Source of the DNA: CAG-217 sp963605415
GTDB lineage: Bacteria > Bacillota > Clostridia > Oscillospirales > Acutalibacteraceae
Direction of reading: 5' to 3'
DNA length: 64,000 nucleotides
Assembly: GCA_963605415.1 (NCBI GenBank)
Contig: CAVCUL010000002.1
Location: 62,001-126,000, forward strand
The stretch's first letter is position 1. Each line of letters opens with the position of its first letter. The notes under the pieces are model-generated. The model saw nothing but the letters and a program-made list of their open reading frames with translations. It was not told the DNA's origin and did not search any database. The translations under genes were made by a program, and so were the position numbers. Of this stretch, positions 33,061 through 41,465 are shown in pieces.

Positions 33061-35296
33061 AAAATCATTAAGTGCGGTAATCAGCATGGTTTTGGTGTTT
33101 GCCTTGTGTATATGCACCTGTTCCAGCGCCTTTGCTGCCTCCGGCAAAAAGTATGTTAAGGAATTGATCCTAAGCTACGGAGATACGGTGGAAGAAGCCC
33201 GAACATGGCTTTCCGATCACGAGTATGAAGTGGTGGATGAAAATTTGAACGAGGGTGCAGATAATACATTCTCAACCAAGCGTGCTGTATGCCTTGGCTA
33301 CAAAACAACCAACAAGGCTGACGAAGCCATTACGGATATGAAGCTGATGAATATGAAGGGCGGTTACAGCGTTCAGGATTATCAAATGCTTCTTGCAGAA
33401 CAGAAGGAAAACATCCGGGTGTTCTTTGATGATTTCAAGGTGGCTGTGCAGGAATATCGCGATAATTATAAGGCGGGCCAGCAGCGTGCAATTGCGGCCC
33501 ACGATATGCTCAATATCCTTTATGACGATGACACAAAGCAGAACCTGGGTGATTTGCTGCTGAATAGAGTGCGGGAGGAATACAGCGACCAGGAATACAA
33601 TGCTTTGTCTGCTGAGGAGCAGGCAAAGGTTGCCAATATGACAACGATCCTGATGCAGGGAAATGCAGATGCAGTGCTTGCGATGGAGCAGATCATTGCA
33701 ACGGCTACGGACGAAGGCGACACGCTCTGGACCGAACGGTATCAAAAAGCAAAAACCTATGATGAAATGCTGGACGACCTGGTAGACAATCAGGATTATA
33801 CTGTCAAAGAAGCAGAAAAAGAGCTTGCCGCAAAATATGATGACGATGCCAAAAAAATAGCGAACAATTTTGAAAGCTATTACGATTATTTGGGCGTATA
33901 CCTAAATTCCGATATAACCCTGGAAAGCTCAACCGAGGAAATCGAAGCCTACCAAAAGGCGAATGAAGACTTCAATTTTTCAGAATGGTTTGCCGCAGGC
34001 ACGCAATATGAAGCGGTTCGGGTGCTTGAAAATGACGGTATTTCTCTTTTTGATTTGATTTCCAGCGAAGATTATGATGTTGTCAATGCCGACAGATGTT
34101 TGCTTTATCCCCTTGTTTCTGTTTTGACCGAGGGCCAGCGCGCTTGTCTTGACTTTTTGCCAATGTATCAGATTGTTGCAATCGGCATCAATGACGACGA
34201 TGTTGTTAAAGAGGCCATGAAAACCATCAACATTACAGAGAGCGAAACGTTAAAGAACATTTCAATTTATGATGGTGTTGACCGTTCACTTTTCGATGCG
34301 GATGTTGCGTTAACAGGTGAAGCATATCGGCTTCAAAATGCGTCAGGCAAAAATGCCATGGATTCAGATAGCCCTGTTTCAGTTACCTCCATTGTTTTGT
34401 GGAGCGTTTTTGTAACCTCTGCAATCATTACAGGATTATGCTGGACGGCAAGCTCCAAGTTCCTTAAAATATCGGCAAATCTGGCTGAACAGGCAAATCA
34501 AAATGCACCGGCTGTAAAGCAAGTTGTCAATAGTATCGGCTCCGCAGTGGAGCAATTGGAGCGGGAGAATGCTGATGTTATCGTTCGAATCAACACAAAG
34601 ATGGCAGGATATAATTTGCAAGACAAGCAAGCCGCGCTGATTTCCAATTCCAATTCCGCCGAGGGCTTTGGTAAGATATTTAAGTTCGCAGGAGTTGCAA
34701 TGACTTGCATCACAATTGTGCTGCTGGGTGTATCGATTTGGAGCACATATCAGGATTTGAAAGCGTATTATAATGTGGATTTAACGCCGATTCCGTCCAA
34801 TATGGTAGACCAAGGCGTTAATGAGGATGACGAAAAAGTTTTTACATATTATAAGGCGGTTAAGTGCAACAGAGATCAACAGAATATGATTACTGATGAC
34901 ACCAAAATTCTCGGCGATTACGGCGACCTGAACGGTGATGTGGGCAGGCAGTGGGTGGCTCTTTATACCACTACGGACAAGGCCGCAGGTGACCCGATTA
35001 CCGCGGATTTCAAGGTTCAGTACAAAGACACGGCCATTCCCGGTGAGCGTACGCCGCTCTCCATTTTCTGCGAAAGTGCTGCGCAAAACCTTACCAATAA
35101 AAAGGCTGGCTACACCTATGCCGATTCAAAGGACGGTATTTATCTTTTCTACGGCACAGATGCAAATGCTTTTGCAGGTTCGGTTATTTCTACAGAGCAT
35201 GTTTCGATTGCTATTGCTGTCGGTGCTGGTATTATCATCGGCATTGCGGTCGATGTGATGCTTCGAAAAATAAAAAACAAAAAGAAAACTGCTTGA
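33053..35296 (+). CDS. Paralogue 9, last array member (747 aa)
   Basis: The start at ATG 33053 (MLKKSLSAVIS) lies in the overlap ATGCTTAA, 9 nt after AAAGGAG; an in-frame ATG at 32951 lies inside paralogue 8. Parts are as in the other copies: signal peptide (CICTCSSAFAAS), module YVKELILSYGDTVEEARTWL, YPLVSVLTEGQRACLDFLP, ISIYDGVDRSLFDADVALTG, spans at about 443-464, 545-566 and 716-736, with a private loop (NLAEQANQNAPAVKQVVNS...). The C-terminal anchor differs (STEHVSIAIAVGAGIIIGIAV, tail KIKNKKKTA) and is closer to that of paralogue 2 than to paralogues 3-8. It ends 18 nt before the beta-helix gene. Function unknown. Confidence 0.87.
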   Translation: MLKKSLSAVISMVLVFALCICTCSSAFAASGKKYVKELILSYGDTVEEARTWLSDHEYEVVDENLNEGADNTFSTKRAVCLGYKTTNKADEAITDMKLMNMKGGYSVQDYQMLLAEQKENIRVFFDDFKVAVQEYRDNYKAGQQRAIAAHDMLNILYDDDTKQNLGDLLLNRVREEYSDQEYNALSAEEQAKVANMTTILMQGNADAVLAMEQIIATATDEGDTLWTERYQKAKTYDEMLDDLVDNQDYTVKEAEKELAAKYDDDAKKIANNFESYYDYLGVYLNSDITLESSTEEIEAYQKANEDFNFSEWFAAGTQYEAVRVLENDGISLFDLISSEDYDVVNADRCLLYPLVSVLTEGQRACLDFLPMYQIVAIGINDDDVVKEAMKTINITESETLKNISIYDGVDRSLFDADVALTGEAYRLQNASGKNAMDSDSPVSVTSIVLWSVFVTSAIITGLCWTASSKFLKISANLAEQANQNAPAVKQVVNSIGSAVEQLERENADVIVRINTKMAGYNLQDKQAALISNSNSAEGFGKIFKFAGVAMTCITIVLLGVSIWSTYQDLKAYYNVDLTPIPSNMVDQGVNEDDEKVFTYYKAVKCNRDQQNMITDDTKILGDYGDLNGDVGRQWVALYTTTDKAAGDPITADFKVQYKDTAIPGERTPLSIFCESAAQNLTNKKAGYTYADSKDGIYLFYGTDANAFAGSVISTEHVSIAIAVGAGIIIGIAVDVMLRKIKNKKKTA

Positions 35297-35314
35297 CCCC
35301 CATAAAAAGAAGCT

Positions 35315-36796
35315 ATGAAATTTAAACGATTTATTCTTATAACCGTAATATCCGTTTTATTGCTTGGCACAGGCGTGCCGGTTTATGCCGCAGAGCCATG
35401 TGCTACCGTGTCTTATAACGATACTTCTGCGGATTACACCTCTTTTCAAGAGGCGTGGAGCCAGGCCGTATCACAGGGTGGCACATATGCGGTGACATTT
35501 ACCATGCATCAAAATTGGACGGCGGACAACGCAGGTTCTCTCGGTAGCGGTACAGGATTTTCTAACGGTGGTCTTTCTTATTCAGGTAAGAATAATTTGA
35601 CTATTGATTTGAACGGCTGCTCTATTGACAGGAATTTGCTTACTCCGACGGAGAATGGAAATGTACTTACCGTAAATTCGACCTTGACCATTGTGGACAC
35701 AAAAAGCGACTCTTATACCGTATCAAAGCTGTTCAAGGGCGGTGCTGTAAAGAACGGGGCCAACACCAAAAGAGGCGGCGGAATCGTTGTTGCAGACAAT
35801 GCCACATTGAATATGAACGGCGGTACTGTTTTAAACTGTGTTTCTACAGATGACGGCGGAGGTATCAGCATTGAGGGTTCGGGTGCGAAGCTGAATGTTG
35901 ACGGCGGTGCATTTTACGCAAACAGAACCTATGATGCCTCCGGCGAATGCTGCGGCGGTGCCATTTATAGCAGCGATGCGGATATTGTGCTGAAAAACAC
36001 AACCTTTGAGGGCAATTATGCCGAGGACAATGGGGGCGCTATTTACGCTGACGACGGTTCTTGTACGGCCACAAATGCAGCTTTTTATTCGAATTCCGCA
36101 TTGGAGGAGGGTGGCGCTCTGTTTACCAACGGTGAGAATAAAACCACGCTTACCGAATGTATTTTTGAGCGCAATGATTCAACCGGTGATGACGGCGGAG
36201 CTGTTTACTGTGACGCAGACGGCGGACTTTATTTAAACAACTGCCGCATGAATTACAATCACGCTTATTCCGATGGCGGTGCACTGTATATAAACGATGA
36301 CAAGGCGTTTGTCATTGGCGGTGATTACCAATACAACACGGCTGAGGGCAACGGAGGCGGTATTTATGTAGACAGTATGTATGACATAAATGTTGCCGGA
36401 AAGCTTATTGTTCAGAATAACACCTGCAACGGCAAGGAAAACAATTTGTGTTTGCAGGATGGCAAGGCATCTACCGCTTATCTATATTGCGGCGGCTTGT
36501 ATGAAGGTTCATCCATATGGCTTAGTTCTACCTCTACCGGTTCACACCTTGCATTAAAAAGCGTAGATAAGTTCCAATACAACAATTATTTCCATTATGA
36601 CTCAGGCTACAAAGCGGATACGGATAAAACAATTTCTACCCGCCTTAGTGATGCGGATATTCGTGCAGAAGCATCTATTTTAGGCCAGGGTAATGTTTGG
36701 GTTATTGTTATTTGCGCTTTGATCATTATTGCTTTAGGCGTAGCAATGAAGTTCGTAAAAAAGAAAAAGGAGGCACAATCAGATGACGATGAGTAA
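35315..36796 (+). CDS. Exported right-handed beta-helix (pectin-lyase-fold-like) protein with C-terminal anchor
   Basis: A 493-residue protein. After a signal peptide (VPVYAAEP) come a strand-rich region with DLNGCSIDRN, then repeated GG[GA]-I/L motifs typical of polymorphic-membrane-protein-like beta-helices: GGGIVVADNATLNMNGG, GGGISIEGSG, CCGGAIYSSDAD, NGGAIYADDG, EGGALFTNGE, DGGAVYCDAD, DGGALYINDD and GGGIYVDS (about 150-355). The repeated N-F/Y-x-N turns suit solenoid stacking. A membrane span (about 462-481) and the tail KKKKEAQSDDDE follow. No catalytic triad of a glycan lyase or hydrolase is apparent, so a structural or adhesive surface role is more likely. It overlaps the next gene by 14 nt, so it belongs to the operon. 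Confidence 0.8.
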   Translation: MKFKRFILITVISVLLLGTGVPVYAAEPCATVSYNDTSADYTSFQEAWSQAVSQGGTYAVTFTMHQNWTADNAGSLGSGTGFSNGGLSYSGKNNLTIDLNGCSIDRNLLTPTENGNVLTVNSTLTIVDTKSDSYTVSKLFKGGAVKNGANTKRGGGIVVADNATLNMNGGTVLNCVSTDDGGGISIEGSGAKLNVDGGAFYANRTYDASGECCGGAIYSSDADIVLKNTTFEGNYAEDNGGAIYADDGSCTATNAAFYSNSALEEGGALFTNGENKTTLTECIFERNDSTGDDGGAVYCDADGGLYLNNCRMNYNHAYSDGGALYINDDKAFVIGGDYQYNTAEGNGGGIYVDSMYDINVAGKLIVQNNTCNGKENNLCLQDGKASTAYLYCGGLYEGSSIWLSSTSTGSHLALKSVDKFQYNNYFHYDSGYKADTDKTISTRLSDADIRAEASILGQGNVWVIVICALIIIALGVAMKFVKKKKEAQSDDDE

Positions 36797-39700
36797 GAAA
36801 AAACCGATAAAGCTTATCAGTGCCTTCATTGCACTGTCATTGGTATTCGCAATGCTGTTTGCAGATTACGGTTCTGTATTCGGTGAAGTTGCGGCTTACG
36901 GCAGCAAGTACATTTCCGAGGTGCAAATTTTTCAGGGCAATAGCTATGAAAATGCGCTGAAATATTGCGAAGAAGCGGGATATACGCCGGTTAAGAAAAA
37001 TATTAACCGTGCTGCAAGCGGAGACGTAAACGACAACGGTATTTATGTCGTCGGGTATAAAACGACAGAAAATCAGGACGAGGGAATTACGGGCATTTCA
37101 ATGCTCCAAATGAATTCCGGATATCAGGATTATACCTATGGCGATATTGCAGAGCGTGCGGTGGAAAAGCTTGGCACTGTGCCCAGTGAATTGTCCTATG
37201 CTGTGGATGAATTCATTGCCAATTATGAAAAAGGCAGTCCGGCAGCTCAGGTGGCTGTGGATATTTTGAACTGCTTTTTTGTCGATGAATTGGATAATAA
37301 AAAGCTTGGCGATTATTTAATCAGCGGCAACTGTAACTTGGATTTTGTAAAGAAAATCCTTTCTCGTTCAAGCACCACTGTGATGTCGGCTTTTTGCAAT
37401 GCGTTAGTCGCCGGTGTGGCTGATTACGACACGGATAACTGGGCGCAAAGGCTTGAAAAATCAGAGGTTATTGAGCAGGTCAAGAGCGGAGACAATAACA
37501 AAGCACTTGATGCGCAGTATAAAAGTCTTGCCACCGAGTTGATAGATAGCGTGCAGTCGTTCGCAAGCGGGTTTAATGAAGCAAAAGAGCGCTATAAGGA
37601 AAACAACAATAAAATTCCGGATGTAGACAGTGATGTTAAGAAGAAAACAGAAATGTCGGAAGAAACGGCAGAGGATGTTACCAACGGCGGCGAGGTGAAA
37701 ACCGAGGACGGCGATGCAGGCTATTTAACGGCTTATAACATCCTCAATAAATATAATTATGACGAAACCACAAAGCTTGGCGATTATATCGTTGCACTTG
37801 GTAATTCCACATACGACGATATAGAAATGTTAAGAAAAATGTATCCTTTGGTGGACTGCTTAACAGACGGTCAGCTTGGCACGATGCGTTTAAGCGGCGT
37901 TGTTTTTTCTACTATATATTTAGTAAACGAATCGTCCTTGCTTGATGAGGCAAAAACGCAGATGGACGCAATTCGCAAAAAATTGAAGGAAGCCTGCGGA
38001 AGCGAATGTGTTTCCATCTGGACGGGCACGGACCAAACCGTCTACAACGAAAAGGTGGCAGTTACGAAGGATGCGTACAGAGCAAATTCGGCCGGTCAAA
38101 TTTATAACACCTTAACGGCGCCGGACGATGTTGAAGAAATTCTTTCCTCTGCATTGTATATGATCAATATAGCCTCTGCGGTTATTGGTCTGGGATACTG
38201 CCTGACCTCATTGGCAACCGTCGGCATTGCATATTACATTACCGGCCAATTTATGGTGCTCAATGTTTGGGCAGTTTGTTGCGGCTTAATCGGTCCGGGC
38301 GTAATCAGCTCAATTTTCGGTATTATCGGCTGTGCATTTGTCATTCTTAACTATGTGGCATTGATTGCGCTTGTCGTTATTTATGTTGCACTTTTGATTA
38401 AGTATTTGTGGGATAAGTTTACTGTTGATGACGCAGAGGACTTTACGCCGATTCCGTCTGTAATATACGACGAGGCGCAAAACAGATATGTAAAATATAG
38501 TGTTGTGAATGTAAAGCCAAAGCCATATACGGTAACAAACGAAAGAAGCGGCGAACGGCGTGTTTATTATCCGCCGCTTGAGCCGGGAAATATTAACGGC
38601 TCAAACGCACGGCGTTGGAATGCACTTTATACCACTAAGAGCAAATATGTGGGTGATCCCATTTGCTCATCAGAAATAGACGATTTGATCACCGTACAGT
38701 ATAATAACAATTCCACACCGCAGGGCTATAAGCCTGTTAAATGCTTTGGTGAGGTTGAGGCTGCAAATCTAAACGCAAATTCCAGATCCGACTCCATGTC
38801 AATATATATGTACTGCAAGTCTACAACGAATACCATTAACGAGGGGGAGGAAACGGAAAGCGACGCAACAACAGCAACAACATACATTTCTAAGCTCTCT
38901 CTTTCTGTAGAAGAAACGGAAACGGCGGCAAAGGCGGCGCTGACAAAATCGGGATACAAGGTTCTGGATACCAACCTGACCCCTGTTACAGCAGATATGA
39001 AGAAATACACGTATATTGGCTATGCCACAACCACCAATCCCAACGATGCGGTAACCGATATACGAATAGCGGCGCGAAATTCTACGGATGCATTCCTTTA
39101 TGGTAACGCCTCCTATACTTCTTGCGGCACAACCGTAACGGGGGATACGCTTTACTATACTTCATATAAATCTGCCGGTTCACCTATTCTTGCCGGTTTG
39201 CTGTTGAAAAACACCTTGACGAATGTGCCGGAAGGGTATGAACCGATCAATTTGTTCAGCGGCGGCAATGCATTTAATTTTAATGTCGGCTCTGAGGTGG
39301 ATAATACTGTATCCCGTACGCACAGCTCTCAAACATCGGAGCATTGGGGCGATAAGGGTATGTATTTATATTTCAAGCCGTCTGTTTCCTATACCGATGG
39401 CGAGGAATATATTTCAGGTATTGTTTTAGTTGCCGGAAACAAGTCCGGTTACGACAATAAAAATACGGCAGACGATTATATTGAGACTATGAATTTGAAA
39501 AAATTCGACCTAAGTCTGACTCAAAATGCGAAAGTTCAACTGCCGAATGAAGTGGCGGGTATGGTTTCCAAAGAACGTTGGGCATCCAATATTGAAACAT
39601 ATATTTGCTACACCACTACCCATAACCCGTATAGAGCGATTTACGGTATACGCTCTTATACCGCTGCGCCGGGCAATACTTCGGTGCCGGTGGCGCTGGG

Positions 39701-41462
39701 CACCTTGGCAGACGGGGCTTATTCGGTGTGCGACGTATACTTTGAATTGCCATATCTGATTAGCGGCAGCAGCTATAAGAAAAATTACCTGCGCGGAATA
39801 TATGATTCTCATTCATATCTGTTTGCAGGTTGCAGCGGTACCAATACAGGTATTGAGCAGGAATTTAAAGCCGTGGCTCTTGAGCCGGAAGATTATGAGG
39901 ATGTATCCTGGTCAAGCTGCAGCAGTGCGCGCGGCAAGGGAATTTATGTTCTCGGCCCTGTTGAAGGCGGCACACCGCTGACGGTCAGTGACGTGCAGGT
40001 TTCGTCAAGTTCTGAAATACCCAGCGGATTTATAAGTGTTCAGGATTTCAAAACGCCTAACAGAACAGAAGTGCATAATCTTGGATATACGGCGACGAAT
40101 TCAAAATTTGTATCGAGCGGCAAGAATACGACGCCTGTGTATATCTACACAAGACAAGAAGCTCCGGTCGAGAAAAAATATATTTCATCCATTTCCGTTT
40201 CTACCTATTCCTTAGAAACGGCAGCAGGCGACAATTTGAAAAATTATGACACAGCCACAAGAAATCAGCTGAATGCCAGCGGCAATGATTATTGTATGCA
40301 AAGTCTTTTGTCCCAATGCAGCGATGAAATTATTCAGTCAAATATCGCGCTTGATAAATCGCAAACATTTTATGGAAATGCTTCTGCAACGCCAAACACG
40401 GCTTCGTATATCGGCGTTTCCAGAACAGATTCGAGCCTGGACGCCATCACCGGTATTATTCGATATGTAACGGACAAAAAAGATGTAAGCGCAACCATCA
40501 AAGTGAACGGTGCAACGTATACCAAAGCGGGCGATATGATTTATGACCCTAACGGTTCGTATTATTTGTATTATACCAATTCGGGCGGTGCAAACCCGGG
40601 TGAGCCGCTTACCTCGATTCATATCAGTACAGAAGTGTTTGACAATGAAAATGCAACAGCCTTGTCGGCAAACAGCGTAGACGTTTCTGAAATTAAGGTT
40701 GGCGATGAAGTAAAGCGAGAAGCCTCAACAGCAAAACTTTACGGCGATGTGAAATGTACCAACTTCATTCATATGGCTTACGAAGATAATTCAACAATGA
40801 TGGGTGCTATTTATGTAGGTCATGGCAAAACCAAAAAAGAAGCACAAGCTAATCTGTTGGAGTTGGGCTGTAATATTTGTGTTGATATGGATGTTAATAG
40901 AAATACCGGCGGCGAATATATTTATATCGGATATACCCGGTATGAATTGTCCTACAGTGAAAAAAGGAAAGGTGTAGCCAAGAACGCCGTCCGGGATATT
41001 GTGTTGACAGTCGGCCAGCCGCATCAAAAAGAGATCTATATTAACGGCATTAAGTACAAAAATGCAGTTGACGAATACACAATCGTCAAGGGCCACGACG
41101 GTTCAAGGGGCGTATCGCTTAACCTGGGTACCGGCGGAAAACAAATTTATCTGTATTATTCAACTGAAATAACGAAAGACACCCAGTATACAATTGCAAA
41201 GCTTGGTCTTGCATGTATGGACTACGGCATGGTGAATAATGACTCCAATAAATGGGAGCATGTTTATGATGCTGACGGTAATCGCGTCAACTTAAACGAG
41301 GGAGCCATTTATACGATTGATGACGGCAATCATATCGCAGATAACAGGGTGTATCTGTATGCGAGCAGAACGGATAATCAGGTGAAGGAAAGCGCAGCGG
41401 TAGATATGCGTTCAATTAACAATGAATTCATTGCTTATGATGTGTATATGGAGGGAGCGTAA
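36783..41462 (+). CDS. Giant exported multi-module protein (1559 aa)
   Basis: The largest product of the operon. The N-terminal part repeats the array layout: signal peptide, module KYISEVQIFQGN...YVVGYKTTENQDEGITGI (about 42-110), LYDDD-like helical region, MYPLVDCLTDGQLG (about 356), VSIWTGTDQTVYNEKVAVTK (about 410), then three or four membrane spans packed at about 457-542 instead of two spans with a loop. The remaining 1000 residues are a string of module-like units: LYTTKSKYVGDPI (613), YISKLSLSV to YIGYATTT (700-745), YYTSYKSAGSPI (790), YICYTTTHNPYRAIYGI (941), YISSISVS to YIGVSRTDS (1132-1215), YLYYTNSGG (1261), IYVGHGKTKKEAQ to YIYIGYTRYEL (1342-1385) and IYLYYSTEIT (1456). There is no C-terminal anchor. 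AAGGAGG stands 9 nt before the ATG. Function unknown. Confidence 0.82.
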   Translation: MTMSKKKPIKLISAFIALSLVFAMLFADYGSVFGEVAAYGSKYISEVQIFQGNSYENALKYCEEAGYTPVKKNINRAASGDVNDNGIYVVGYKTTENQDEGITGISMLQMNSGYQDYTYGDIAERAVEKLGTVPSELSYAVDEFIANYEKGSPAAQVAVDILNCFFVDELDNKKLGDYLISGNCNLDFVKKILSRSSTTVMSAFCNALVAGVADYDTDNWAQRLEKSEVIEQVKSGDNNKALDAQYKSLATELIDSVQSFASGFNEAKERYKENNNKIPDVDSDVKKKTEMSEETAEDVTNGGEVKTEDGDAGYLTAYNILNKYNYDETTKLGDYIVALGNSTYDDIEMLRKMYPLVDCLTDGQLGTMRLSGVVFSTIYLVNESSLLDEAKTQMDAIRKKLKEACGSECVSIWTGTDQTVYNEKVAVTKDAYRANSAGQIYNTLTAPDDVEEILSSALYMINIASAVIGLGYCLTSLATVGIAYYITGQFMVLNVWAVCCGLIGPGVISSIFGIIGCAFVILNYVALIALVVIYVALLIKYLWDKFTVDDAEDFTPIPSVIYDEAQNRYVKYSVVNVKPKPYTVTNERSGERRVYYPPLEPGNINGSNARRWNALYTTKSKYVGDPICSSEIDDLITVQYNNNSTPQGYKPVKCFGEVEAANLNANSRSDSMSIYMYCKSTTNTINEGEETESDATTATTYISKLSLSVEETETAAKAALTKSGYKVLDTNLTPVTADMKKYTYIGYATTTNPNDAVTDIRIAARNSTDAFLYGNASYTSCGTTVTGDTLYYTSYKSAGSPILAGLLLKNTLTNVPEGYEPINLFSGGNAFNFNVGSEVDNTVSRTHSSQTSEHWGDKGMYLYFKPSVSYTDGEEYISGIVLVAGNKSGYDNKNTADDYIETMNLKKFDLSLTQNAKVQLPNEVAGMVSKERWASNIETYICYTTTHNPYRAIYGIRSYTAAPGNTSVPVALGTLADGAYSVCDVYFELPYLISGSSYKKNYLRGIYDSHSYLFAGCSGTNTGIEQEFKAVALEPEDYEDVSWSSCSSARGKGIYVLGPVEGGTPLTVSDVQVSSSSEIPSGFISVQDFKTPNRTEVHNLGYTATNSKFVSSGKNTTPVYIYTRQEAPVEKKYISSISVSTYSLETAAGDNLKNYDTATRNQLNASGNDYCMQSLLSQCSDEIIQSNIALDKSQTFYGNASATPNTASYIGVSRTDSSLDAITGIIRYVTDKKDVSATIKVNGATYTKAGDMIYDPNGSYYLYYTNSGGANPGEPLTSIHISTEVFDNENATALSANSVDVSEIKVGDEVKREASTAKLYGDVKCTNFIHMAYEDNSTMMGAIYVGHGKTKKEAQANLLELGCNICVDMDVNRNTGGEYIYIGYTRYELSYSEKRKGVAKNAVRDIVLTVGQPHQKEIYINGIKYKNAVDEYTIVKGHDGSRGVSLNLGTGGKQIYLYYSTEITKDTQYTIAKLGLACMDYGMVNNDSNKWEHVYDADGNRVNLNEGAIYTIDDGNHIADNRVYLYASRTDNQVKESAAVDMRSINNEFIAYDVYMEGA

Positions 41463-41465
41463 GAT

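Noticed and set aside
19379..35296. CRISPR array or diversity-generating retroelement
   Set aside because: The repeats are whole genes, not short repeats with spacers. There is no reverse transcriptase, and the differences are exchanged blocks, not scattered adenine-directed changes.
13534..36796. Sortase-anchored (LPxTG) surface proteins
   Set aside because: The C-termini have a hydrophobic span and a basic tail, but no LPxTG-like motif before it, and no sortase gene is in the window. Simple membrane anchoring is the better reading.
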